From assembly GCA_028826165.1 (NCBI GenBank), contig JAPDFW010000055.1, forward strand, positions 79,501-143,500: a stretch of DNA of 64,000 nt. The letters are read 5' to 3'. Position numbers and translations under genes: made by a program. Below the pieces are notes generated by a model. It saw nothing but the letters and a program-made list of their open reading frames with translations. It did no database searches and was not told the DNA's origin. Below, piece by piece: positions 31,101 to 42,900 of this stretch. Each line of letters opens with the position of its first letter. Position 1 is the stretch's first letter. The DNA comes from Anaeramoeba ignava. Lineage: Eukaryota; Metamonada; Anaeramoebidae.

Positions 31101-34100
31101 TTTCTTTTTGTTCTTTTTCAATTTTTGGTTTAATCATTTCTTCATGAGATTTTTCAATTTTTGGTTTTTCATTTTCAAGATGTTCATTTAAAGCGTTCTC
31201 GAAATTATCTCCAAAATAAATGACTTTGTGTAAACTTGTGTCTAATATTTAATATAATTTTTAAATAATTTTATATTTAATTTTATAATTAATTTTATAA
31301 ATATTTTTTGAATTAATTTTTTGAATTAATTTTATAATTAATTTTATATTTAATTTTATAATTAATTTTATATTTAATTTTATAATTAATTTTATAATTA
31401 ATTTTGAAAATAAATTTACCTTTAATGTCATATTTTGGTATATCTTGTAAATATTTAAGCATATCAGAAAGAAATTCCCAAAATTCAAATTGATCAAATT
31501 CTTTTAAATGAATAAATGAAAGAATACTTCTTAAAATTTCTTCAGGAAGTTTGTCTTCACCATGACTTTTCATTTCTTTAATGAAAAATTCTAAGATTGA
31601 AAATGGTGTTGAAACATCAGCTAATAATGTACCATATTTATTTTGTATATAAGATTCATTGTGGCTTTTTTGCATTTGAAAAATTTCAATTTGTTTTTTC
31701 ACTTTATCATCAACAATATCTATAAAGCTCTTTAATTTTATATATTTATATTTATATTTATATTTAGATTTAGATTTAGATTTAGATTTAGATTTATATT
31801 TATATTTTTATATTTATATTTATATTTATAATTTATATTTATATTTATATTTATATTTATATTTATATTTATATTTATATTTATATTTATATTTATATTT
31901 ATATTTATATTTATATTTATATTTATATTTATATTTATATTTATATTTATATTTATATTTATATTTATATTTATATTTATATTTATATTTATATTTATAT
32001 TTATATTTATATTTATATTTATATTTATATTTATATTTATATTTATATTTATATTTATATTTATATTTATATTTATATTTATTTATATTTTATATTTATA
32101 TTTATATTTATATTTATATTTATATTTATATTTATATTTTATATTTATATTTATATTTATATTTATATTTATATTTATATTTATATTTATATTTATATTT
32201 ATATTTATATTTATATTTTATTTTTTATTTAGATTTAGATTTATATTTATATTTATATTTATATTTATATTTTATTTTATATTTATATATTTTTAGATTT
32301 ATATTTTTATATTTATATATTTATATTTATATTTATATTTATATTTATATTTATATTTATATTTATTCATATATTTTATTTTATATTTATATTTATATTT
32401 ATTTATATTTATATTTATATTTATATTTATATTTATTTTATTTTTATATTTATATTTATATTTATATTTATATTTATATTTTTATTTATATTTATATTTA
32501 TATTTATATTTATATTTATATTTATATTTATATTTATATTTATATTTATATTTATATTTGTATTTATATTTATATTTATATTTATATTTATATTTATATT
32601 TATATTTATATTTATATTTATAGATTTATATTTATATTTATATTTATATTTTATATTTAGATTTAGATTTATATTTATATTTTATATTTATATTTAGATT
32701 TATATTTATATTTATATTTTATATTTATATTTATAATTATATTTATATTTATATTTAGATTTATATTTATATTTATATTTATTTTTATATTTAGATTTAT
32801 ATTTATATTTTATATTTTTATATTTATATTTATATTTATATATATATATTTAGATTTATATTTTATTTATTTATATTTATATTTATATTTATATTTATAT
32901 TTATATTTATATTTATATTTATATTTATATTTATATTTAGATTTATATTTATATTTATATTTATATTTATAATTATATTTATATTTATATTTATTTTTAT
33001 TTTTATATTTATATTTATATTTATATTTATATTTATTTTTATTTTTATAAGTTTTACTTGATCAAGAATTGTTTCAATCATTCCAATCTTTTGGAAAAGA
33101 ATTTGAAAATGATAACTTTTTTCTGGAATATCTGAAAAAATAGAATTTATAAAAATGAAGTACATTGTAATAGAACCAAAAATATCAGATAAAGGAGTTC
33201 CTTTTTTCTTTTCATTCAATACAAATTCTTTCATTTCTCGAAGTTCATTAACAAGAAATATAAAAATATCAGAATTTGGATCTTTTTTTCTTGCAAAGTT
33301 ATTCAAAGTTGTGAATATTTTTTGAAGAAAATTGGGATATTGTTCTATAAATGCTTGGTCATGTTTCGCTAAAAAAATCACTCCTGTTAAAATTTTCATC
33401 ATAAATTCTTTGAGTTTAATAATTAACATTGGATTTTTATCATCTCTTATTGATTGTCCTAAAATTGGAACAGTAATTTCAAATGAATCTTTATAATCTA
33501 AAAAAGCAGCTCGCCCTTCCTAAAGTTATTATTTAAATTATTATTAAAATTATTATTAAAATTTATTATTAAAATTTATTATTAAAGTTATTATTTAAAG
33601 TTTATTATTAAAATGATTATTAAAATTATTATTAAAATTATTATTAGAATTATTATTAAAATTATTATTAAAATTATTATTAAAATTATTATTAAAATTA
33701 TTATTAAAATTTATTATTATAATTATTATTAAAATTATTATTATAATTATTATTAAAATTATTATTAAAATTATTATTAAAATTATTAAAATTATTATTA
33801 AAATTATTATTATAATTATTATTATAATTATTATTATATAATTATATTATTATAATTATTATTTATAATTATTATTATAATTATTATAATTATTATAATT
33901 ATTATTATAATTATTATAATTATTATTATAATTATTATAATTATTATTATAATTATTATTAAAATTATTATTAAAATTATTATTAAAATTTATTATTAAA
34001 TTTATTATTATAATTATTATTAAAATTTATTATTAAATTTATTATTAAAATTATTATTAAAATTATTATTAAAATTATTATTAAAAATTATTATTAAATT

Positions 34101-35143
34101 TATAATTATAATTATTATTAAATTTATTATTATAATTATTATTAAAATTATTATTAAAATTATTATAATTTATTATTATAATTATTATTAAAATTATTAT
34201 TATAATTATTATTAAAATTATTATTATAATTATTATTATAATTATTATTATAATTATTATTAAAATTATTATTATAATTATAATTAAATGAACATTACAG
34301 CATTATTTATTAAATGATCTAAACATTTGTAATAATTAATTAAATTTGGGTATGATAATGTTGGAAGACTCATTTCATTTTTAAGAGATGAAAGCAAGGC
34401 TTCATGACCATTTCCCCTAATAAATTCTTTAATCCAAGAAATTTGTGAATGCGCCAAATGGAATTCCAATTTAGCAATGATTGCAGGTTTTACACTTGAT
34501 TTTAATAATTGAAAAATAAAGGAACTGACTTGTTTCATCTATTTTAATTTTAAATTTTAATTTTAAATTTAATTTTAATTTTAATTTTAATTTTAATTTT
34601 AATTTTAATTTTAATTTTAATTCTAATTTTAATTTTAATTTTGATTTTAATTTTAATTTTAATTTCAATTTTAATTTTAATTTTAATTTACTTCTTCGTC
34701 TTTTTCTTGTGTATCGATTTTAGAAACGAATTGTTGAATAAGTGCTTGTTTTGATTCATCAGCCATCTCCTCTAATTTTTCAAGTGAAATATTTGATTCT
34801 TTTGACTTAATTATGAAAAAACAAAAATAAAAAGAATTTTTAATTTTTAATTTTTAATTTAGATTAAATGTGAATTGTGATTTGGAATTTGTATTATTTT
34901 AATTTAGGGTTTTAATTTAAAATGGTAATTTTAATTTTTATTTTGATTTTTATTATTAAAAATGGGGTTAAATTTATTTTTTAAAAACAAAAAAGAGAAA
35001 AAAAAATAAAAGAAAATTTTAATTACCACTTGAATTAAAAGTTGTTGGACTTCTTCTTTTGATTTCTTTGAAATGTCAAAATCTACACTTTTTTGATTTT
35101 TCTTTGATTTTTTTGAGTTTTTTTGTTTCTTTTTATTCCACAT
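28112..35143 (-). CDS. Diaphanous-related formin (GBD/FH3-FH1-FH2-DAD)
   Basis: Eight exons on the minus strand: 35143-35027, 34805-34692, 34538-34299, 33519-33058, 31729-31420, 31241-30246, 29976-29290 and 28647-28112, 1153 residues with all phases matching. Exons 2-5 form an armadillo-like GBD/FH3 region ([35 protein letters not shown]). A coiled coil follows in exon 6. The FH1 has eleven GGPPPP blocks (30425-30670). The FH2 starts around [20 protein letters not shown] and includes [20 protein letters not shown] and [20 protein letters not shown]. The C-terminus has a DAD-like autoinhibitory motif ([20 protein letters not shown]). It should nucleate and elongate actin filaments under Rho-type GTPase control. 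Long introns are repeat arrays. Confidence 0.93.
28648..29289 (-). repeat. Formin intron 7: TTTTAA/AATTGAATTTT arrays
   Basis: Hexamer TTTTAA mixed with longer AATTGAATTTTAATTTTG units. Acceptor TTATATAG on the minus strand. No coding content. Confidence 0.75.
29977..30245 (-). repeat. Formin intron 6: TTTTAA array
   Basis: Near-perfect TTTTAA repeats between the exons carrying the FH1 and FH2 parts. Confidence 0.8.
30425..30670 (-). repeat. Coding 21-bp minisatellite encoding the FH1 proline blocks
   Basis: Eleven tandem copies of a GC-rich unit of about 21 bp (GGACCTCCCATTGGTGGTGG on the plus strand) encode GGPPPP-T or GGPPPP-M. Sub-groups share M or T, showing recent unit duplication. 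Trp-rich and Val-rich frames on the plus strand are shadows. Confidence 0.85.
31730..33057 (-). repeat. Formin intron 4: ATATTT hexamer array
   Basis: About 1.3 kb of ATATTT repeats with scattered AGATTT and ATTTTT variants and phase slips. It ends where the coding sequence LDQ|GTAAAA begins (minus strand). Confidence 0.85.
33520..34298 (-). repeat. Formin intron 3: ATTATTAAA / ATTATTATA nonamer array
   Basis: About 750 bases of nine-base units, AAATTATTA or ATAATTATT. The unit differs from that of intron 4 in the same gene. Confidence 0.85.
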
Positions 35144-35455
35144 TAAACAATCATAAAAATGAAAAAAAAAATGAAAAGAAAAAAATGAAAAATTAAAAAT
35201 CAAAATTTAACTCATTTTTTTGAAACTTATTTTTATTTTTTAATAATAAGAAAAAAAATAATAAAAGAGAAGAAAGAAAAATTAGATCTTTAATTATTTT
35301 AATTTCAATTTCATTTTAATATTAATTTCAATTTTAATATTAATTTCAATTTCAATTTTGATTTCAATTTTAATTTAAATTTTAATTTTAATTTTAATTT
35401 TAATATTAATTTTAATTTTAATTTCAATTTTAATTTCAATTTTGAGTTTGGAATT
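35144..35455. promoter_or_regulatory. Formin promoter side and ISY1 3' flank
   Basis: On the minus strand TTTTTCATTTTTTTC-type copies (35158-35195) lie directly before the formin ATG. The rest is AATTTCAATTTT repeats beyond the ISY1 stop. No gene is seen. Confidence 0.45.
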
Positions 35456-36788
35456 TTAATTTTGGTTCATCTTTTTTTTTAATTGGATTTCATCAAATTC
35501 TGTTAAAAAATCTTTCAAAACTAAAATCCAAAAAAAAAGTAAGAAAAATTAGTATTAAATTAAATTAAAAATTAAATTAAAAAATTAAATTAAAAATTAA
35601 ATACTTTTTTCTTCAATATTTTTTTCTAAATTTTCCAATTTTTGATCTACATCTTGATCTAAACCATAATAACTTGAATCAACTCTTTCACGTAAATCAG
35701 AAGATGTTTTAGTTTCTACAAATTTTTTTTCAGTTTCCATATGTTCTTTAACCCCTAAAAGACGTTGTGCAGCTCCAAAATATCGATAATATTCTTGATT
35801 TCCAATTTCTCGTCCAAGTTCATCAGTTGGTTTTGGATTTAATTTTTCATAATCAGGTCCTCCTAATTCTTTTATACGTTCTTCCCATTCAATTTTTTTT
35901 TGAATCCATTTGTTTATTTCATCATTAAGTTCTCTTAATTTATGATCACTAAGAGTATCTAATTTTAATTATAATTTTAATTTTAATTTTCAATTTTAAT
36001 TTTAATTTTAATTATAATTATAATTTTAATTCTAATTTTAATTATAATTTTAATTTTAATTTTAATTTTAATTATAATTTTAATTTTAATTTTTTTAATT
36101 TTAATTTAATTTTAATTTTAATTTTAATAATTTTAATTTTTTTAATTTTAATTTTAATTTTTAATTTTAATTTAATAATTTTTAATTTTAATTTTAATTT
36201 TTAATTTTAATTTTAATTTTTAATTTTAATTTTAATTATAATTTTAATTTTAATTTAATTTAATTTTAATTTTAAAATTTTAATTTTAATTTTAATTTTA
36301 ATTTTAATTTTAATTTTAATTTTAATTTTAATTTTAATTAATTTTAATTTTAATTTTAATTTTTAATTTAATTTTTAATTTTAATTCTAATAATTTTAAT
36401 TTTATTTTTTTAATTTTAATTTTTTTAATTTTAATTTTAATTTTAATTTTAATTTTAATTTTAATTTTAATTTTAATTTTAATTTTAATTTTAATTTTAA
36501 TTTTAATTTTAATTTTAATTCTAATTTTAATTTTAAATTTTAATTTTAATTTTAATTTTAATTTTAATTTTTAATTGTAAATTTAAATAGAAATCAACCA
36601 TTTTGAATTTCTGAAACTTTTCTTCCTATTGATTGAAGTATTTTTTTTCTCCAATATTGAGCTCTTTTTAAATTATGACAATATGATGCTTTCCAAGGCA
36701 TTTTTAATTTTGGTCTTTCATTCTCTTTTTTTTTCATTTCAATATATCTATTTAACATAGAATGTGCTTTTTCTTCATTTCTCGCCAT
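35456..36788 (-). CDS. ISY1: ISY1-like pre-mRNA splicing factor
   Basis: Three exons on the minus strand (36788-36599, 35958-35605 and 35520-35456) give 202 residues. The N-terminus MARNEEKAHSMLNRYIEMKK corresponds to the conserved ISY1 start, followed by HNLKRAQYWRKKILQSIGRK, VSEIQN, LRELNDEINKWIQKKIEWEE, RIKELGGPDY and YYRYFGAAQRLLGVKE in family order. ISY1 belongs to the NTC/XAB2-linked part of the spliceosome. It is shorter than the animal protein: the acidic region and C-terminal helices after SSYYGLDQD are reduced to about 35 residues. Intron 1 has a GTTGAT donor and is a 640-nt TTTTAA array. It shares a divergent promoter with the myosin gene. Confidence 0.9.
35959..36598 (-). repeat. 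ISY1 intron 1: irregular TTTTAA array
   Basis: TTTTAA repeats with many single-base length changes, TTATAATTTT and TTAATTTAAT variants. No gene. Confidence 0.8.
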
Positions 36789-36971
36789 TTTTTAATTTTA
36801 TATTTTTTAATTTATATTTTTTAAACAAAGAAAAAAAATGAAAAAATGAAAAATGTTTTTTTTTGGATTAATTTTTTTTTTCATTTTTTTTTTCTCATCA
36901 AATTCAATTATTTTTGTATTTTTTTTTTGTGTTTTTGTTTGTTTGGAAATTTAAAAAAATTTTTTTTCAAA
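36789..36971. promoter_or_regulatory. Divergent promoter region ISY1 / myosin I
   Basis: The minus strand has TTTTTCATTTTTTCATTTTT (about 36834-36855) before ISY1. The plus strand has TTTTTTTTTTCATTTTTTTT (about 36875-36893), some 80 bases before the myosin ATG, farther than usual. Confidence 0.4.
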
Positions 36972-39900
36972 ATGGATATTCATTTAACGAATAAAATTGG
37001 AGTTGATGATCTTGTATTACTCCATAAAATAACGGAAACACAAATAAATGATAATTTACAAAAACGTTTTTTAAATGATATTATTTATGTAAAAACAAAA
37101 ATCCAAAAAAAAAAAACAATTTAAATAAACAATAAAGATTTATATTTGAAATTGAAATTGAAATTTAATTGGAAAAACATTTGAAATCAAAATTGAAATT
37201 TAATTGGAAAAACATTTATAATTTGAAATTAAAATTGAAATTTAATTGGAAAAACATTTAAAATTATAATTGAAATTTAATTGGAAAATCATTTATAATT
37301 GGAATTGAAATTGAAATTGAAATTTAAATTGTAAAAACATTTAAAATTGAAATTAAATTTAATTGGAAAAACATTTTAAATTGAAATTAAATTAAATTGG
37401 AAAATCATTTATAATTGAAATTAAAATTGAAATTGAAATTTAATTGGAAAAACATTTAAAATTGAAATATAATTGGAAAAACATTTTAAATTATAATTGT
37501 AATTTAATTGGAAAAACATTTGAAATTTAATGGAAAAACATTTAAAATTGAAATTTAATTGAAAAAACATTTGAAATTTGAAATTGAAATATAATTGGAA
37601 AAACATTTATAATCAAAATTAAAATTAAAATTTGAAATTAAATTGGAAAAACATTAGACATATATTGGTTTTGTTCTTGTTTCTATCAATCCTTATAAAG
37701 AATTACATTGTTATTCAAATGACATAATTCAAAGATATGAAGGAAAATTTCCACATGAACAACCTCCACATATTTATGCTTTAGCTAATCAAGTTTACAC
37801 AAATTTAATTAAAAATAAACAAAGTCAAACTGTAATTATAACGTAAGTTAAAAAAATGTTTCAAAATCAAAAAAAAATTTTTCAATTAATTAATTTTTTT
37901 GCTTTTTTTTTTAAAAAAGTGGAGAAAGTGGATCTGGTAAAACAGAAAGTGCTAAACTTATTATGCAATATCTTTCAGTTGTTTCTGGTGGTGGAAAAGA
38001 GATTGAGCATATTAAACGAGTTATTTTGGAAAGCAACCAAATTATTGAATCTTTTGGAAATGCAACAACAATTCAAAATAATAATTCAAGTCGTTTTGTA
38101 ATTAAAAATCAAAATTTAAAATCAAAATTTAAAATTAAATTAAAAATCAAATTTAAAATCAAAATTTAAAATCAAAATTAAAAATTAAATTAAAAATTAA
38201 ATTAAAAATCAAATTTAAAATCAAAATTTAAAATCAAAATTTAAAATCAAAATTTAAAATCGGAAATTATTTTAGGGTAAATATTTTACAATTCATTTTA
38301 ATGAAAAAGGTTACCCTATTGGTGGAAAAATTGAAACTTATCTTCTTGAAAAATCAAGAGTTGTTTTTCAACAAAAAGGAGAAAGAAATTTTCATATTTT
38401 TTATCAATTAGTTTCTGGTTGTTCACAAGAAGAAAAGGGTTTGTTTTGATAATTTTTCTCATTTTATACATAAATAATTTAATTTAAAAATAATTTAATT
38501 CATAAATAATTTAATTTAAAAATAATTTAATTTATAAATAATTTAATTCAAAAATAATTTAATTTATAAATAATTTAATTTAAAAATAATTTAATTTATA
38601 AATAATTTAATTCAAAAATAATTTAATTTATAAATAATTTAATTTAAAAATAATTTAATTCAAAAATAATTTAATTTATAAATAATTTAATTTATAAATA
38701 ATTTAATCCATAAATAATTTAATTTATAAATAATTTAATTTATAAATTAAAAATAATTTAATTTAAAAAAAAATAATTTAATTTAATTTATAAATAATTT
38801 AATTTATAAATAATTTAATTTATAAATAATTTAATTCAAAAATAATTTAATTTATAAATAATTTAATTCAAAAATAATTTAATTCAAAAATAATTTAATT
38901 TATAAATAATTTAATTCATAAATAATTCAAAAATAAATATAGATTTCTTTGGTTTGGGATCTCCTGAAGATTTCCATTATCTTAATCAAAGTTCAAAAAT
39001 CAAAATTGAAGGAATAAATGAATCTGAACAATTTCAAAAAACTAAAAAAGCAATGACAGAAATAGGATTTTCAGAAGATGATCAAGATAACATTTTCCGA
39101 TGTTTAGCTGGAATTTTATTTCTTGGAAACATTGAATTTTGTGAAGATGAAAATCATCATTCTCAAATTGCAAATCAAAATACTGTTTCATGGGCTGCAA
39201 GTTTATTAGGTGTTGATGAACTCTCACTTTCTTTTTCATTAACTTGCAGAACAATAATGTCTGGTTCAAAAAGAGGAACAACATTTAATGTTCCACAAAC
39301 AGTTGGACAAGTAAATTAAAAGAAAAGGAAATAATTTAATTTAATTTAATTTAATTTAATTAATTTTATTCTTTATATTTCTTCATTTGAAAAGGCAATT
39401 TTTGCTAGAGATGCACTTGCAAAAGCAATTTATTCTCGTTTATTTAATTTAATTATTAATTCTATTAATGAATCACTTGGAAACAAAGATTCAAAACTTG
39501 TTATTGGAGTTCTTGATATTTTTGGATTTGAAATTTTTGAAAATAATGGATTTGAACAATTTTGTATTAATTTTGTAAATGAAAAATTACATCAACTTTT
39601 TATTAAACTTACACTTAAAGAAGAACAAGAAGAATATAAAAAAGAAGGGATTGAATGGAAATTAGTTGATTTTTGGGATAATCAGAATGTTTGTGAACTT
39701 ATTGAAGGAAAAACACCACCTGGAATGTTAAATATTTTGAATGATAGTAAAATTTCAAATCAAATTCCAAATCAAATTTTAAATCAAATTTCAAATCAAA
39801 TTTTAAATCAAATTTTAAATCAAATTTCAAATTAAATTTTAAATCAAATTCCAAATCAAATTTAAATCAAATTTTAAATTAAATTTCAAATCAAATTTCA

Positions 39901-42900
39901 AATCAAATTTTAAATCAAATTTTAAATCAAATTTTAAATCAAATTTCAAATCAAATTTCAAATCAAATTTTAAATCAAATTCCAAATCAAATTTAAATCA
40001 AATTTTAAATTAAATTTCAAATCAAATTTCAAATCAAATCAAATTTTAAATCAAATTTTAAATCAAATTTTAAATCAAATTTCAAATCAAATTTTAAATC
40101 AAATTTTAAATCAAATTTTAAATTAAATTTTAAATTAAATTTTAAATTAAATTTTAAATTAAATTTTAAATTAAATTCCAAATCAAATTTTAAATCAAAA
40201 TTCCAAATCAAATTTTAAATCAAATTTTAAATCAAATTTTAAATCAAAATTCCAAATCAAATTTCCAAATCAAAATTCCAAATCAAATTTTAAATCAAAT
40301 TTTAAATCAAATTTTAAATTAAATTTCAAATCAAATTTTAAATCAAATTTTAAATCAAATTTTAAATCAAATTTCAAATCAAATTTTAAATCAAATTTTA
40401 AATCAAATTTTAAATTAAATTTAAATCAAAATTCCAAATCAAAATTTAAATCAAAATTCCAAATCAAATTTTAAATCAAATTTCAAATCAAATTTTAAAT
40501 TAAATTTCAAATCAAAATTCAAATCAAATTTCAAATCAAATTCAAATCAAATTTTAAATTAAATTTTAAATCAAATTTCAAATCAAATTTCAAATCAAAT
40601 TTCAAATCAAATTTTAAATCAAATTTCAAATCAAATTAATTCAAAAAATCCAAAAAGTTTGTCTTCTTCCTCAAACAGATAATCAAGACTTAATTTTTCT
40701 TGGAAAACTTGATGAACAATTTTCAAATAATAAACGATATAAACATCCACCTAAATTTGTTGATAAATTTCAAATGTATCATTATGCAGGAGAAGTAGAT
40801 TATGATATAAATGGATTTTGTGAAAAAAATACAGATCTTTTATTTAATGATTTAATAGCACTTTGTCAAGGAAGTTTTTTCCCTTTATTATCACAATTAT
40901 TTCCTGATAAAATTACAGAAGATGATAAAAAAAGACCAACATCAGTTGGAACTAAAATAATGCAAAATGTTAATTCTTTATTGAATAAATTAAATGAATG
41001 TATTCCTCATTATATTCGTTGTATTCGTCCTAATCATAATAAAAAACCTGGTTATTTTGATACTTCATTGGTTCAACATCAAATAAGATATTTAGGACTT
41101 CTTGAAAATGGTAGTTTATTTTTCAAAATAAATTTAAATTAAAATTAAAATTAAAATTAAAATTAAAATTAAAATTAAAATCAAAATTAAAATTAAAATT
41201 AAAATTTATTTATAAATTTCAAATTAAAATTAAAATTAAAAATAAAATTAAAATTAATATTAAAATTGAAATTAAAATTGAAATTAAAATCAAAATTTAA
41301 AATTAAAATTAAAATTAAAATTAAAATTAAAATTAAAATTAAAATTAAAATTGAAAATTGTTTTTAGTTCTTGTAAGAAGAGCAGGATTCGCCTTCCGTT
41401 TAGATTTTTCAGTTTTTGTAGAAAGATACGGAGTTATCAGTGGAGAAACATTTCCACAACAAAACGGAAGTAAAGAAGAAGAATGTCGTTCAATTTTAAA
41501 AGCATCATATATTTCAACAAAAGAATATCGACTTGGAAAAACAAAAGTGTTTCTAAAAACACCAGAATCACTGTTTCAAATTGAAGAACAAAAAGATCGT
41601 AGATTCCATTCAGCAGCAAAAATGATTCAGAGAGAATATCGACGCTGGAAATTAAATCATTATTATTCCAAAATTGAAAAAAATGCAGCAAATCTTTTAT
41701 TACATAAAAAACAACGAAGAAGAATATCTTTGAATAGAAAATATTGGGGAGATTATCTTTATTCATCATCAAATCCAAGACTAAAAATTGTCATGGGAAA
41801 TTATTCATCAGAAAATATTCTTTATTCAAATTTAGTTTATCGAGTTGGATTCACTCGATTTCGCAAACAACCCAAACGTGAAGACAGAAATATTGTCATC
41901 ACAAAAGAAGCTTTTTATATTATAAATTCTGTTGTCATTAAAACAAAAATCAAAAAAATACTTACTTGGCAAATCTCAAGAAGAATTCCGTTGAAAGAAA
42001 TCAATCAAGTTATTTTATCTTCTTTTCCTGATTGTTTTGTTGTGATTAAAATTTCTGATTATGATTTGCTTATTGAAGACCAAAAAAAAACAGAGTTGGT
42101 TTCTGTTTTATTATATGCAAAACAAATTCAAAACCAGGATCTTCAATTATCATTTTTAAACGAAATGGATTTTCTTGAAAAAAAAGGAAAAATTCGAAAA
42201 ATTTTTTTCAAACAAGATCCAAAATCAAATTATTTTATGCCAAAAATTAAAAAAGGTCGTTCTGGTTCTTTAGTTGTGAGAGTTGCACAAGGTTTAGGAT
42301 CAGATATTGAATCCAAATTCTTAATTGAAAAAAAGTCGAATCAAAATCAAAATCAAAATCAAAATCAAAATCGAAATCAAAATCAAAATCAAAATCAAAA
42401 TCAACCAAAATCAAAAAAGCAAGAAATTATTCAAAAAGCTTTTGAAAATACAAAATCAATAAATTTTTCACAAATATCATTGCAAAGAAATATTTTGCAA
42501 AGAAAGCATTCAATGCAAGTAAAAAGAAGAACAGTTAGACCAAGCAAACCTGCTCCTTCTTTGAAAAATCGAGATACTGTTTTACAAAATCCAGTAGTTA
42601 TACAAAAATTATTTCAAAAAAAAGTTAAAAGAGAAATTTTATCAGAAAAAGCAAATATAAATGAAAATCAAAATCAAAATGAAAATCAAAATCAAATTCA
42701 ATTTGGATATCGAAATGAAAATGAAAATGAAAATGAAAATGAAAATGAAAATGAAAATCAAAATGAAAATGAAAATGAAAATGAATTTGAAAATCAAATT
42801 CAATTTGGATATCGAAATCAAATTGAAAATGAAAATGAAAATGAAAATCAAATTCAATTTGGATATCGAAATGAAAATATAAATAAAATTCAATTTGGAT

